A DNA stretch of 64,000 nt, taken from the NCBI GenBank assembly GCA_900316625.1, contig ONDO01000006.1:1-64000 (forward strand). Reading direction: 5' to 3'. Within the stretch, counting starts at the first letter, position 1. Each line of letters opens with the position of its first letter. The translations under genes were made by a program, and so were the position numbers. Origin of the DNA: an uncultured Lachnospiraceae bacterium (lineage in GTDB: Bacteria; Bacillota; Clostridia; Lachnospirales; Lachnospiraceae). The notes under the pieces are model-generated. The model made no database searches. It worked only from the letters and a program-made list of their open reading frames with translations, and was not told the origin of the DNA. This document shows, one piece after another, positions 52,619 through 62,177 of this stretch.

Positions 52619-53359
52619 TTATTCCTCGTCAGCTTCTTCCCAGTTAGTATATACATCCTGAACATCGTCATCTTCATCGAGAAGATCAAGAATACGTCTT
52701 ATGCACTTAATATCTTCGGGATCAGAAAGAGAAACGGTGTTCTGAGGGATCATTTTAACTTCCGCTTCAGCGATAACAATTCCCTTTGCTTCAAGGGCTT
52801 CACGAACAGCGGAGAAATTCTCAGGAGCAGTCAGAACTTCAAATCCATCTTCATCTTCATTGAAGTCATCAGCGCCTGCATCAAGAGCTTCCATCATAAG
52901 CTCATCAGCGTCCATATCGCAGTCTTCCTTGGAGATCAGAATCTGTCCCTTCTTATCGAACATGAAGGATACGCAACCCTGAGCACCTACGTTACCATGG
53001 CCCTTAGTGAAGCAAGCCTTAACGTTACTAGCGGTACGGTTACGGTTATCGGTAAGAGTTTCAACGATGATTGCAGTACCACTAGGGCCATAGCCTTCAT
53101 ATACACAGGTCTCATAGTTTACGCTCTGTGCATCGCCGGCAGCCTTCTTAATACCACGTTCAATGGTATCGTTAGGCATATTTGCTGCCTTTGCCTTAGA
53201 AATAACATCACGAAGCTTTGCATTATTTGCAGGGTCTGCGCCGCCTTCCTTAACTGCGACAGCAATCAGACGACCGATCATGGTAAATGCTTTACCCTTT
53301 GCGGAATCGTTCTTTTCCTTCTTTGCCTTAATATTTGCGAATTTTGAATGTCCTGACAT
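52619..53359 (-). CDS. yebC: YebC/PmpR family protein
   Basis: Conserved three-domain protein described as a transcription regulator and, in some members, as a translation factor. MSGHSKFANIKAKKEKND at the start, GYGPSGTAIIVETLTDNRNR in the middle and VDLLDEDDDVQDVYTNW-like end (RILDLLDEDDDVQDVYTNW). 246 residues. Has its own promoter at 53393-53421. Confidence 0.95.
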   Translation of the reverse strand: MSGHSKFANIKAKKEKNDSAKGKAFTMIGRLIAVAVKEGGADPANNAKLRDVISKAKAANMPNDTIERGIKKAAGDAQSVNYETCVYEGYGPSGTAIIVETLTDNRNRTASNVKACFTKGHGNVGAQGCVSFMFDKKGQILISKEDCDMDADELMMEALDAGADDFNEDEDGFEVLTAPENFSAVREALEAKGIVIAEAEVKMIPQNTVSLSDPEDIKCIRRILDLLDEDDDVQDVYTNWEEADEE

Positions 53360-53392
53360 ATTACTAAATACCTTTCTTAACTTGATATATAA

Positions 53393-53421
53393 ACTTTAGC
53401 ATTTCCGAATGTAGAGTTCAA
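53393..53421 (-). promoter_or_regulatory. yebC promoter
   Basis: Minus strand: TTGAAC (53421-53416), 17 bases, TAAAGT (53398-53393). The -35 overlaps the stop codon of the upstream CBS-domain gene. Confidence 0.6.
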
Positions 53422-54743
53422 GAATCCAAAGAATCTCCTCCAGGCTCAGGCTCCTTGGGAAGTCGTGTTACACAGACTTCCCGGATTAAGCGATCCGTTA
53501 CATCTAATACTTCAAATCGGAAGCCCTTACGTTCTACAACGAAATGTTCGTGCTCAGACGGAACACGACCTATGGCATCTGTAAGATAGCCATTCAGAGT
53601 TTCAAATTCCGGCGAATGAAAATCGCAGGATAAGGTTTCCGATACTTCGTCAAGACTGGTTCGTCCATCCATACGGAACTCATCATGACGCACTTCAATA
53701 ACTGCATCCTCTTCCTCATCATGCTCATCCTGGATATTACCAACAATTTCCTCGATGATATCTTCCATGGATACAAGACCACAGGTCTGCCCATATTCAT
53801 CGACAACGATCGCCATATGTGTTTTCTCAAGCTGCATGGTAGAAAACAGGGTATGTACCCCATGCGTTTCCGGAACGGTTTCCGCAGGACGAATCAGATC
53901 CTTTACATTACAGATCTTCTGCTCTGCCATATCCGGTCTGGTAGCATACTGCAGAACATCCTTGATGTGAATGATACCGAGAATATGATCAAGATTCTCT
54001 GAATAAACAGGGATTCTCGAATAATGATTTTCCTGAAAGAACTGAATCGCTTCCCGAACCGTAAGATTACCATCCATCGCTTCAATCTCATTGCGATGAA
54101 CCATAATATCCTTTACATCCTTATTATCAAGTTCGAGAACATTCTGAACCATCTCTGCTTCCGAAGACAGAATATTGCCCTGTTCGGAGCCCTCGTTAAC
54201 CATGGTAAGAATCTCTTCTTCGGTAACATCATCCGGATTACTGCCCTTCTTCGCATAAGGACGGGAAATCAGATGTGCGACTTTTGACATGAGATAGATC
54301 AGAGGGCGAAAAACAACTTCTTCCAGATGGAATACCCCAAGGAAGAAATAGATTCGACGAGATGGAATTGTAGAGTAGATATAGTAGGGAATGTAAACTC
54401 CAAGAAGGCAAAACAGTATAAGGCCAATAAATACACATAAGAGAACCAGTCCAGGTGCATTTACCAGCTTAGAATCCAGTCTGTACAAAAGGAAACAGAT
54501 TAGAATCTCAAAGGAAAAGCCAAAAAAGAGAGACAGAAATTCGTATGTACGATCCATAAGAGCACTGTTGTCGTGATATCGATGCAGGTTCTTCTTCCTG
54601 GCTTTATATTTCTCATCAAAACTTTTACGTTCACTGTCAGAGAGATTCAGAACAGATGCCCTAAATGCAGAAACAGACCAGGTCAGGAACAAAAGCACCA
54701 GAAGCCCTAATAGAATTAGAAATGTAATAATGTCTGAATTCAT
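53418..54743 (-). CDS. CNNM/CBS/CorC domain membrane protein (hemolysin family)
   Basis: Probable divalent cation (Mg/Co) transporter or its regulator. Membrane part with helices near 4-22, 67-90, 94-120 and 125-160, a tandem CBS pair near 205-330 (VKDIMVHRNEIEAMDG, HYSRIPVYSENLDHILGIIH, MAIVVDEYGQTCGLVSMEDI) and a CorC_HlyC domain at the end. The membrane part looks short for a full DUF21. 441 residues. The name hemolysin is historical. Confidence 0.9.
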   Translation of the reverse strand: MNSDIITFLILLGLLVLLFLTWSVSAFRASVLNLSDSERKSFDEKYKARKKNLHRYHDNSALMDRTYEFLSLFFGFSFEILICFLLYRLDSKLVNAPGLVLLCVFIGLILFCLLGVYIPYYIYSTIPSRRIYFFLGVFHLEEVVFRPLIYLMSKVAHLISRPYAKKGSNPDDVTEEEILTMVNEGSEQGNILSSEAEMVQNVLELDNKDVKDIMVHRNEIEAMDGNLTVREAIQFFQENHYSRIPVYSENLDHILGIIHIKDVLQYATRPDMAEQKICNVKDLIRPAETVPETHGVHTLFSTMQLEKTHMAIVVDEYGQTCGLVSMEDIIEEIVGNIQDEHDEEEDAVIEVRHDEFRMDGRTSLDEVSETLSCDFHSPEFETLNGYLTDAIGRVPSEHEHFVVERKGFRFEVLDVTDRLIREVCVTRLPKEPEPGGDSLDS

Positions 54744-54751
54744 AATGCTCC

Positions 54752-55912
54752 TTAGTCAAAGTAGTGCTTTCGTGCTACTTCCTGCCCATTCCTGAAATAG
54801 ATTCTGGGAATGCGATTGCCCAGATCACAGGCAAATTCATAATTAAAGCGTCCAGACAATTCGCCTAACTCTTCCATGCTAATCTCACGATCCATATCTC
54901 TACCGATCAGGGTTACGGGATCTAGGATCTTCACTCCATCGATACCTGTAATATCGACCATCATCTGATCCATGCAGACACGGCCAAGAATTGGTGCCTT
55001 CTGTCCGTGGATAAGGACATAGCCTTTAGAAGAAAGTCCTCTGGGATAACCATCACCATATCCAACCGGGATCGTAGCCACAAGCGTATCTTCTGTTGTT
55101 ACAAAAGTACCACCATAGGACACACTTCTACCAGCCGGCAGAGTCTTAATATGAACGATTCTGGAATGAAGAGACAGAGCGGGTTCTAAGGGGAAGGAAT
55201 GATCCATCTCCTCAGACGGCCAGAGTCCATAGAGCGTAATGCCGGCACGGACCATCTCAAGATCCGTTTCCGGAAGTTCAAGAATGGCTGCAGAATTGGC
55301 ACAATGATGAATCTGGAAGCTAAGACCACGCTCCTCGAGTGCATGGATCATCTGGCGGAAGAGTTCATACTGCTCTCTTGCTGAAGTTTTATCGGATTCA
55401 TCAGATCTGGCAAAGTGGGTAAAGATCCCCTCCGGTACCAGATTATCAAGTTTGAAGATTTCAAGGATCTCTTCAACGGAAGCCTTCTCCACCTGAAAGC
55501 CAATGCGACTCATACCGGTATCAATCTTGATATGAACCGGTGCCTTTTTCCCAAGACGACATGCTGCATCAGAAAAAGCCTTGGCCATGTCCAGACGGAA
55601 AATCGTCGGACGAATGTCAAAGCGTACCATGTCCTCATATGAATCTTCAAAGGTATATCCAAGAACCAGAATCGGCTTACGGACCCCGTTCTCACGAAGT
55701 TCCAGTGCCTCATCTACAGTTGCCGTAGCATACCCGGCAACATAATCAATCTCCTCAAGACTTCTGGCAATCTCAAGAGCGCCATGTCCATAGGCATCTG
55801 TTTTGATGACTGCACAAATCTTCGTATCGGGCTTCAGATTCTCATGCATTGCCTCCAGATTATGATGAATTGCATCCAAATCAATTTCAGCCCATACGCG
55901 GTTATATTCCAT
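54752..55912 (-). CDS. alr: Alanine racemase
   Basis: PLP enzyme making D-alanine for peptidoglycan. PLP lysine Lys37 in AVIKTDAYGHG; VGYGDGYPRGLS and RVCMDQMMVDIT carry the second catalytic residue and substrate contacts. The frame opens at a TTG (55954) inside the preceding gene; the ATG at 55912 begins the conserved region (MEYNRVWAEIDL) and is chosen, though its GGAG is 12 bases away. 386 residues. Confidence 0.95.
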   Translation of the reverse strand: MEYNRVWAEIDLDAIHHNLEAMHENLKPDTKICAVIKTDAYGHGALEIARSLEEIDYVAGYATATVDEALELRENGVRKPILVLGYTFEDSYEDMVRFDIRPTIFRLDMAKAFSDAACRLGKKAPVHIKIDTGMSRIGFQVEKASVEEILEIFKLDNLVPEGIFTHFARSDESDKTSAREQYELFRQMIHALEERGLSFQIHHCANSAAILELPETDLEMVRAGITLYGLWPSEEMDHSFPLEPALSLHSRIVHIKTLPAGRSVSYGGTFVTTEDTLVATIPVGYGDGYPRGLSSKGYVLIHGQKAPILGRVCMDQMMVDITGIDGVKILDPVTLIGRDMDREISMEELGELSGRFNYEFACDLGNRIPRIYFRNGQEVARKHYFD

Positions 55913-55943
55913 AGTAAGTTCATTCTCCTTAGAACTGTTAAAT

Positions 55944-57449
55944 TCACTTCTCAATATTTAATAACACATCGGTCATTCCGTCAAGAATATCAGATGCAAG
56001 AATTGCATATTCGCTCTTCTTTCTGGCAGCCATATCGCCAGATAAAGCATGCAGAAGAACTCCTAAGGAAGCTGCATTCATGGGATCCTGGCCTTGAGCC
56101 ATGAGCCCACTGATGATTCCCGCCAGAACATCTCCACTGCCGGCTGTTGCCATACCTGAATTGCCATAGGTATTCACGAGAACATTCCCGCTTTGCCCAC
56201 AGATCAAACTTGTCGCATCCTTCATCACCAGAACGGTCTTATATCTCTTCGAGAAATGTAGAGCATATTCCACAGCATGTGCCTTGATCTCAGGGATCGA
56301 CAGTTTCATAAGGCGGGACAGTTCTCCCATATGCGGAGTAAGTACCGTATTCACTGGAAGATTTTCTAATAATTCCTCATGTTCCGAGAGAATATTGAGA
56401 CCATCTGCATCAATCACAAGAGGCCTGTCTTTGGCATACTTACATACGTGCTCCAGAATGGAATATGCAGTTTTGTCCGTGCCGATACCAGGACCGATCA
56501 GGATCGCATCCGCATCCTGTATCAGATTGGTGAGTACAGAATAATCCACCTCTTCTGCTCTATAACCATGAATAATTGCTTCAGGAAAGGATGTTGCAAG
56601 TATATTCCGGTTCCTCTCATCACTATATAGACGGACATAACCTGCTCCAACTCTCAACGCAGCCTTTGCACTTAAGACTGCAGCTCCAGAGATTGTCCCT
56701 GAACCTGCGATATCGAGCACTTTCCCGTAAGTTCCTTTATTCGAGTCTGCTCTACGTTTCGGAAGAAGACCCGGGAGATCGGACTCCTCTAAAAGAGAGC
56801 ATCTCACCTTCCTTTGAATCGACTCATCTTCATAGATTCCAACATCTGCGACAAGAAGTTCACCACAGATAGAGCGCCCGGGATAGAGTAACTGTCCCAT
56901 CTTACGATAGGCAAAAGTAATCGTCATATCCTGAGGAATACAGAAGCCCAAAAGCTGACCGGTGTCAGCATCAACTCCTGTCGGGATATCACAGGCAATT
57001 CGAATTCCTGCAAAATCCGAAAGTGCCTGATAGTCCAGCAGGTACTGCCCTTCCAGAGGACGATTCTGACCAATTCCAAAGAGGGCATCCACAAGGATCC
57101 TGGAAGACGAAAGATTCAAAACAGCTTTCTCAGGAAGGAGACCATACTTTCCTGCAATCTCAATCTGCTTCTGCATCAGATCGCTGCAGGAATCTAACCT
57201 GGCGGAGACATAGAATCTGACAGAATGTTTGCGTAGAAAAAGAATCCGGGCAAGGCAGACACCATCTGCACCATTATTCCCCGGTCCACAGAGAATTCCC
57301 ACGGAAAAATCCTTAGGGAAACGCTCTTCGATGATATCAGCCATCTGTAGAGCAGCTCTCTCCATAAGGATTGCGGCATCCAGGCCGAATTTATCTGAAG
57401 TATTTTGATCAATCTCTTTCATTTCACTTGCACGAAAGACAAGTTCCAT
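55944..57449 (-). CDS. nnrD: Bifunctional NAD(P)HX epimerase / ADP-dependent dehydratase
   Basis: Repairs hydrated NAD(P)H. N-terminal YjeF_N epimerase (residues 1-210, VGILCGPGNNGADGV) and C-terminal ribokinase-like dehydratase (about 225-495) with LIGPGIGTDKTAY, VIDADGLNIL, LTPHMGELSRL and GSGDVLAGIISG. 501 residues. AAAGGA before the ATG. Its end is close to alr, a common Firmicute pair. Confidence 0.95.
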   Translation of the reverse strand: MELVFRASEMKEIDQNTSDKFGLDAAILMERAALQMADIIEERFPKDFSVGILCGPGNNGADGVCLARILFLRKHSVRFYVSARLDSCSDLMQKQIEIAGKYGLLPEKAVLNLSSSRILVDALFGIGQNRPLEGQYLLDYQALSDFAGIRIACDIPTGVDADTGQLLGFCIPQDMTITFAYRKMGQLLYPGRSICGELLVADVGIYEDESIQRKVRCSLLEESDLPGLLPKRRADSNKGTYGKVLDIAGSGTISGAAVLSAKAALRVGAGYVRLYSDERNRNILATSFPEAIIHGYRAEEVDYSVLTNLIQDADAILIGPGIGTDKTAYSILEHVCKYAKDRPLVIDADGLNILSEHEELLENLPVNTVLTPHMGELSRLMKLSIPEIKAHAVEYALHFSKRYKTVLVMKDATSLICGQSGNVLVNTYGNSGMATAGSGDVLAGIISGLMAQGQDPMNAASLGVLLHALSGDMAARKKSEYAILASDILDGMTDVLLNIEK

Positions 57450-57470
57450 AAAACGATTCCTTTCCAGACC

Positions 57471-58136
57471 TTAATCTGTAGTCCCTTCCGACTTTTTCTT
57501 CTCGGCTTCGAGTTCTCTCTCCTTCTTCTCCTGCGCTTCGATCTCATCAAAGCGCATATCAAAAAGATTAATTACATCTTTGCCAAATATATCGTGCATA
57601 TATGCATATATTTCACGATTATTGATCTCACGATTCTGTTTCCGGATGATATTCTTCTTCAGTTCCACACGAAAGCGATCAATCCAGTCCGAAATTTCAT
57701 TCACTTCATCCTGGTTGGTACGGAGTTTGGAGTAGCAGAAGGACATAGTGAGAAGCATGAGTTCATTATTGATCTTTTTAATTTCAGCAGGAAGATCTAA
57801 GAGCTGATCCTCCAGCTCTTCCGTCTTGTAATTTGCTTCATCGATCAGGCGCTTGTCCTCATCCATCTTTTTCTGAACTTCAGGAGTTTTTGGGGTATTA
57901 TCATCCCCCATATTCTCCATAATGTCCTGCATAAGCTGCGCCTTCAGTTTCTTCAGATTCTTAAGGTCAGTATTAACCTTACCTTGAAGTGCTAAGAGGT
58001 CTCTTAATTTTTTCTCACATTCAGCGACTTCTTTGGGCTTACCACTGATAGCAAAAAGCCGGTGCCATTTCTGATCCAGAACAAGCACCGGGATTTGAGT
58101 CGTTGAAAGTGCCGTTTTAAAAGCATTTTCATCCAT
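57471..58136 (-). CDS. Coiled-coil protein coupled to rex, function unknown
   Basis: No family recognised. 221 residues, almost entirely charged helix: a short conserved-looking N-terminus (IPVLVLDQKWHRLFAIS), heptad-rich region about 40-125 and an acidic/basic tail (EKKERELEAEKKKSE). No membrane helix or signal peptide, so cytoplasmic. Its ATG overlaps the rex stop (TAATG), so it is made with Rex and shares the Rex-controlled promoter. Confidence 0.75.
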   Translation of the reverse strand: MDENAFKTALSTTQIPVLVLDQKWHRLFAISGKPKEVAECEKKLRDLLALQGKVNTDLKNLKKLKAQLMQDIMENMGDDNTPKTPEVQKKMDEDKRLIDEANYKTEELEDQLLDLPAEIKKINNELMLLTMSFCYSKLRTNQDEVNEISDWIDRFRVELKKNIIRKQNREINNREIYAYMHDIFGKDVINLFDMRFDEIEAQEKKERELEAEKKKSEGTTD

Positions 58137-58777
58137 TATGAATCCTCTTTCGGATTTTTACGCGAAATATCATAAGAAAGTCTCATCAGGCTGTCAGACA
58201 GATGTACATTCTCGACAACAACATCATCAGGAACATCAAGATCTACCAGCGCAAAATTCCAGATTGCCTTAACACCAAAAGACAACACAAGATCTGCAGC
58301 TTCTTTTGCCTTCTCCTTGGGAAGAGTAAGCGCTGCAATATCCACCTGATGATTCTCCAGAAATTCCGGAAGTTCATCAATCATACGGATTGGGATATCA
58401 CGAATCTCTTTTCCCTTCAGGGCAGGATTAACATCAAATAACCCTACCATGTGAAATCCAAGAGGATCAAAATTCACATAGTTAGAGATTGCCTGTCCCA
58501 GATTACCTACACCAATCACGATGATATTATGTCTCTGGTCCAGTCCAAGGATCTTGCCAATCTCATCATGCAGGTATTTGACATTATAGCCATACCCCTG
58601 CTGACCAAATCCTCCAAAATTATTGAGATCCTGACGAATCTGAGAAGCTGTTATATGCATACTCTTCGACAAATCGCCGGAAGATATGCGGTCTACACCA
58701 TTATCAAGTAATTCTTCGAGGTAACGATAATAGCGGGGCATTCTACGAATAACCGCTGAAGAAATACCATTTTGCAT
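58136..58777 (-). CDS. rex: Redox-sensing repressor Rex
   Basis: Represses fermentative and respiratory genes until NADH rises. N-terminal winged helix (RMPRYYRYLEELLDNGVDRI, ITASQIRQDLNNFGGFGQQGYGY), Rossmann NAD(H) domain with GVGNLGQAISNY near 91, and a C-terminal domain-swap helix. 213 residues. AGGAG six bases upstream. A Rex-like operator lies on its own promoter, so it should autoregulate. Confidence 0.97.
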   Translation of the reverse strand: MQNGISSAVIRRMPRYYRYLEELLDNGVDRISSGDLSKSMHITASQIRQDLNNFGGFGQQGYGYNVKYLHDEIGKILGLDQRHNIIVIGVGNLGQAISNYVNFDPLGFHMVGLFDVNPALKGKEIRDIPIRMIDELPEFLENHQVDIAALTLPKEKAKEAADLVLSFGVKAIWNFALVDLDVPDDVVVENVHLSDSLMRLSYDISRKNPKEDS

Positions 58778-58831
58778 CCTCTACTCCTAACAAAGCATAT
58801 ATAAAATCCACACACAAATTTTCTGCTCTTT

Positions 58832-58860
58832 ATTGTAGATTTTCACGCAAAGATTGTCAA
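58832..58860 (-). promoter_or_regulatory. rex promoter
   Basis: Minus strand: perfect TTGACA (58860-58855), 17 bases, TACAAT (58837-58832), one of the best vegetative promoters in the window. Confidence 0.85.
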
Positions 58861-58871
58861 TTTATTATCAA
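58854..58871. promoter_or_regulatory. Rex operator overlapping the rex -35
   Basis: TTGTCAATTTATTATCAA matches the Rex palindrome TTGTTAA-N4-TTAACAA at 12 of 14 fixed positions and covers the whole -35 element. Confidence 0.7.
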
Positions 58872-58884
58872 AGTATTAGAGCAA

Positions 58885-60846
58885 TTAGTCTTCTAATTCT
58901 GTGGATAAGCGTTCCCACTCATCATATTGTTTTGTAAGTTCGAGATTAATCTCTTCGAGTTTTGCGGATAATTCGTTTAACTTTGCAGAATTCTTAGCAG
59001 TTTCGGGATCTGAAAACTGTCTTTCGATCTCCTCTTTCTCCTTTTCCAGTTTCGAAATACATTCTTCCGCTTTTGCAAGAGCAAGTTCGATCTTTCTTCT
59101 GGCCGCTTTCTCCTGCTTCTGTAATCTGTAATCCGACTTTGAATCAGAGGCAGCAACTGTTTCATTGTTAGAAGAAATATCTTTGGAAGAATTCGGATTC
59201 ACTCCAGAATTCAGAAGACCAGCCTCTTCAAACTGTGCCTTCTTCTCCAGATAATAATCGTAATTTCCAAGGTACTCTACGAGTCCTGCCTGGGTCAGAT
59301 CCAGAATTCTCGTTGCTGTCTGATTAATAAAATAACGATCATGAGAAACATAGAGAACCGTTCCGGTAAAGGAATTCAGTGCATTCTCTAATATCTCTTT
59401 GGAATCCATATCCAGATGGTTGGTCGGCTCATCGAGAATCAGAAGATTAGCTCCGGAAAGCATTAATTTTGCAAGGGATACTCTTCCTCTCTCACCACCG
59501 GACAATTCAGAGATGCGTTTCATCGCATCATCCCCGGTAAAGCGGAAAGCAGCCAGAACAGAACGCACCTTCGTATTATCGAGATTAGGATACGCATTCT
59601 GTAACTCAGCAAACAAGGTATTCGATTCATCAAGATTCTGCTGTTCCTGGTCGTAATAACCTATGCTGACATTCGTACCGATTCTCACGCTGCCTTCTAC
59701 CGGTTTTAACAGACCATTTATGATCTTTAAGGTAGTCGTTTTACCAGTACCATTATCTCCGATAATAGCAACTCTCTCCTGTCGGTGCACAAGGAAGGAG
59801 ATATTACGATAGAGAAAAGGATCATCATCAAAACGCATGGATAGTCCCTTTACTTCAAGAACATCATTTCCACTACGCTGATCCGGTTCAAGAACGAGGT
59901 TCATTCCAGTCTGTTCCCGTTCCGGTCGTTCCACGCGTTCAATCTTCGCAAGCATCTTTTCACGGGATTCCGCACGCTTTATCGATTTCTCACGATTAAA
60001 CTGCTTCAGTTTCTTGATGACAGCTTCCTGATGCTCGATTTCGGCCTGCTGTTTCTCATATTCACGCTCACGTGTAAGAAGATATCGGTCTCTCTGCTCG
60101 ATATAGGCCTTATAGTTTCCCTTATACATCTTTGCTTCATGGCGAGACAGATCCAGTGCATGATCGATCGTACGATTTAGGAAATAGCGATCGTGGGCAA
60201 CGATAATGACAGCACCGGAATAGTTTGCCAAAAAGCCTTCCAACCACTCGATACTGGAAAGATCCAGATGGTTGATCGGCTCATCAAGAATGAGGATGTC
60301 AGGTTTCTGCACCAGAAGGCGACCCAGGTTCACACGTGTCTTCTGTCCACCAGATAAGGTCTGGAAAGTCTTTTCGAATTCCTCTTCCGAGAAACCAAGA
60401 CCTTTTAAAACTCCAGCTGCTTCAGAACGGAAAACCAATCCGCCTTTAGATTCAAAAGCTTCACTCTTCTTATGATAATTATCGATCAACTGTGTCAGCT
60501 CATCCCCAGATAATCTCTCCATAGATTCTTCCATAGAGCGAAGTTCTGCCTCAGCAAGAAGCAGGTCATTACGCGCGGAAAGCACGATCTCATAGATCGT
60601 GCCTTCAACGGAATTCTCCTGATACTGGGCAAGATAACCTATGCTGGCACCGGACGCCCTTGTAACACTACCAGTGTCCGGAGTCAATTGGCCCACAATT
60701 GTTTTCAGCAGGGTGGATTTACCAACACCATTCGCACCAAGAATACCTAAGTGCTCATGTTCCTCTAACTGAAAAGAAACGTTTTCAAAAATCAGATCGG
60801 ATCCGAATGCTTTCGAGAGATCAGAACAGGAAAGTACGGTAGCCAA
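58885..60846 (-). CDS. ABC-F family ATPase, TTG start
   Basis: Soluble tandem ABC ATPase that acts on ribosomes (translation factor or antibiotic protection). Walker A GANGVGKST at 37-45 and GDNGTGKTT near 361; signatures LSGGQKTR and LSGGERGR; an interdomain linker of charged helix and a C-terminal coiled coil of about 100 residues. No membrane helix. 653 residues. GGAGG inside the end of icd is eight bases before a TTG, which is the start. The subgroup resembles Bacillus YdiF; resistance is not implied. Confidence 0.93.
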   Translation of the reverse strand: MATVLSCSDLSKAFGSDLIFENVSFQLEEHEHLGILGANGVGKSTLLKTIVGQLTPDTGSVTRASGASIGYLAQYQENSVEGTIYEIVLSARNDLLLAEAELRSMEESMERLSGDELTQLIDNYHKKSEAFESKGGLVFRSEAAGVLKGLGFSEEEFEKTFQTLSGGQKTRVNLGRLLVQKPDILILDEPINHLDLSSIEWLEGFLANYSGAVIIVAHDRYFLNRTIDHALDLSRHEAKMYKGNYKAYIEQRDRYLLTREREYEKQQAEIEHQEAVIKKLKQFNREKSIKRAESREKMLAKIERVERPEREQTGMNLVLEPDQRSGNDVLEVKGLSMRFDDDPFLYRNISFLVHRQERVAIIGDNGTGKTTTLKIINGLLKPVEGSVRIGTNVSIGYYDQEQQNLDESNTLFAELQNAYPNLDNTKVRSVLAAFRFTGDDAMKRISELSGGERGRVSLAKLMLSGANLLILDEPTNHLDMDSKEILENALNSFTGTVLYVSHDRYFINQTATRILDLTQAGLVEYLGNYDYYLEKKAQFEEAGLLNSGVNPNSSKDISSNNETVAASDSKSDYRLQKQEKAARRKIELALAKAEECISKLEKEKEEIERQFSDPETAKNSAKLNELSAKLEEINLELTKQYDEWERLSTELED

Positions 60847-60849
60847 ATT

Positions 60850-62058
60850 TTATGCCTCCATATCAAGAGTTTCCTTGATTGCCAGGATAAACTCTTCAGA
60901 ATTTAATTTCTTAGGATTCGGAAGGGAGGTGATCAGAGCGAGATCTCCAGTCATCTTTCCACTTTCGATTGTGTCAATAGTTGCTTTTTCCAGGCGATTA
61001 GCGAAATCAACGAGTTCCGGAAGCTGATCCAGTTCACCTCTCTTACGGAGGGCACCCGTCCATGCAAAGATGGTAGCTACGGAGTTGGTTGAGGTTTCTT
61101 CACCTTTCAGATACTTATAGTAATGTCTCTGAACAGTACCATGTGCTGCTTCATACTCAAAATAACCATGAGGAGAAACGAGGACGGAAGTCATCATTGC
61201 AAGAGAACCCATAGCGGAACTCAGCATATCTGACATAACATCACCATCATAGTTCTTACAAGCCCAGATGAATCCGCCTTCAGACTTCATTACACGAGCA
61301 ACTGCATCATCGATCAAGGTATAGAAATACTCAATCCCTGCATCAAGAAAGGCCTGCTTGTAGTTCTTGTCATACTCCTCCTGGAAGATATCCTTGAAGG
61401 TATGATCATATTTCTTGGAGATCGTATCCTTGCTGGCAAACCAGAGATCCTGCTTGGTATCCAGGGCGAATTCAAAACAGGATTTTGCAAAAGAGCGAAT
61501 CGAAGGTTCGAGATTATACTGGCCCTGAACGACGCCGGCCGACTTAAAGTCATGCACAAGAACTCTCTCTTCCTTGCCATCACAAGCGGTATAAACCAGT
61601 TCTACCTTACCAGGTCCAGGAATCTTCATCTCAGAAGCTTTATATACATCGCCATATGCGTGACGAGCAATCGTAATCGGCTTCTTCCAGCTGCGAACAT
61701 TCGGTTCAATTCCTTTTACGATGATGGGTGCGCGGAATACGGTACCATCTAAGATAGCTCGAATCGTACCATTCGGGCTCTTCCACATTTCCTTCAGATT
61801 GTACTCTGTCATGCGGGCAGCATTTGGAGTAATCGTTGCGCACTTAACTGCAACGCCGTACTTCTTCGTGGCTTCTGCAGAATCAATCGTAACCTGGTCA
61901 TTGGTCTCATTTCTGTGCTCCAGACCAAGATCATAATACTCAGTCTTCAAATCAACATAAGGAAGAATCAGATCCTCTTTGATCATCTTCCATAGAATTC
62001 GGGTCATTTCATCTCCGTCCATCTCAACTAACGGAGTTGTCATCTGAATTTTAGCCAT
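60850..62058 (-). CDS. icd: NADP-dependent isocitrate dehydrogenase (eukaryotic-type homodimer)
   Basis: Oxidative decarboxylation of isocitrate to 2-oxoglutarate, supplying glutamate and [41 protein letters not shown] and [15 protein letters not shown] identify the subfamily II enzyme; 402 residues. AGAGGAAAGAG precedes the ATG. No citrate synthase or aconitase gene is in the window. Confidence 0.96.
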   Translation of the reverse strand: MAKIQMTTPLVEMDGDEMTRILWKMIKEDLILPYVDLKTEYYDLGLEHRNETNDQVTIDSAEATKKYGVAVKCATITPNAARMTEYNLKEMWKSPNGTIRAILDGTVFRAPIIVKGIEPNVRSWKKPITIARHAYGDVYKASEMKIPGPGKVELVYTACDGKEERVLVHDFKSAGVVQGQYNLEPSIRSFAKSCFEFALDTKQDLWFASKDTISKKYDHTFKDIFQEEYDKNYKQAFLDAGIEYFYTLIDDAVARVMKSEGGFIWACKNYDGDVMSDMLSSAMGSLAMMTSVLVSPHGYFEYEAAHGTVQRHYYKYLKGEETSTNSVATIFAWTGALRKRGELDQLPELVDFANRLEKATIDTIESGKMTGDLALITSLPNPKKLNSEEFILAIKETLDMEA

Positions 62059-62128
62059 AATCTCTTTCCTCTCAAAAATCCCCTGTTCCCATTTTCAGTA
62101 TAAGAAATACCGGAACTTTAATGATGAA

Positions 62129-62158
62129 TCAGCCCCATACCATACAGTATGAGGCTGA
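62129..62158 (-). terminator. Probable terminator after leuS
   Basis: Twelve-position stem (62129-62140 with 62147-62158) with one C-A mismatch. The T run after it on the minus strand is weak (ATTCATCATT), so some read-through into icd is likely. The 119-base gap also holds a TATACT near 62094-62099 that could be a -10, without a clear -35. Confidence 0.5.
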
Positions 62159-62177
62159 AGTTACACATTCAATCAGT

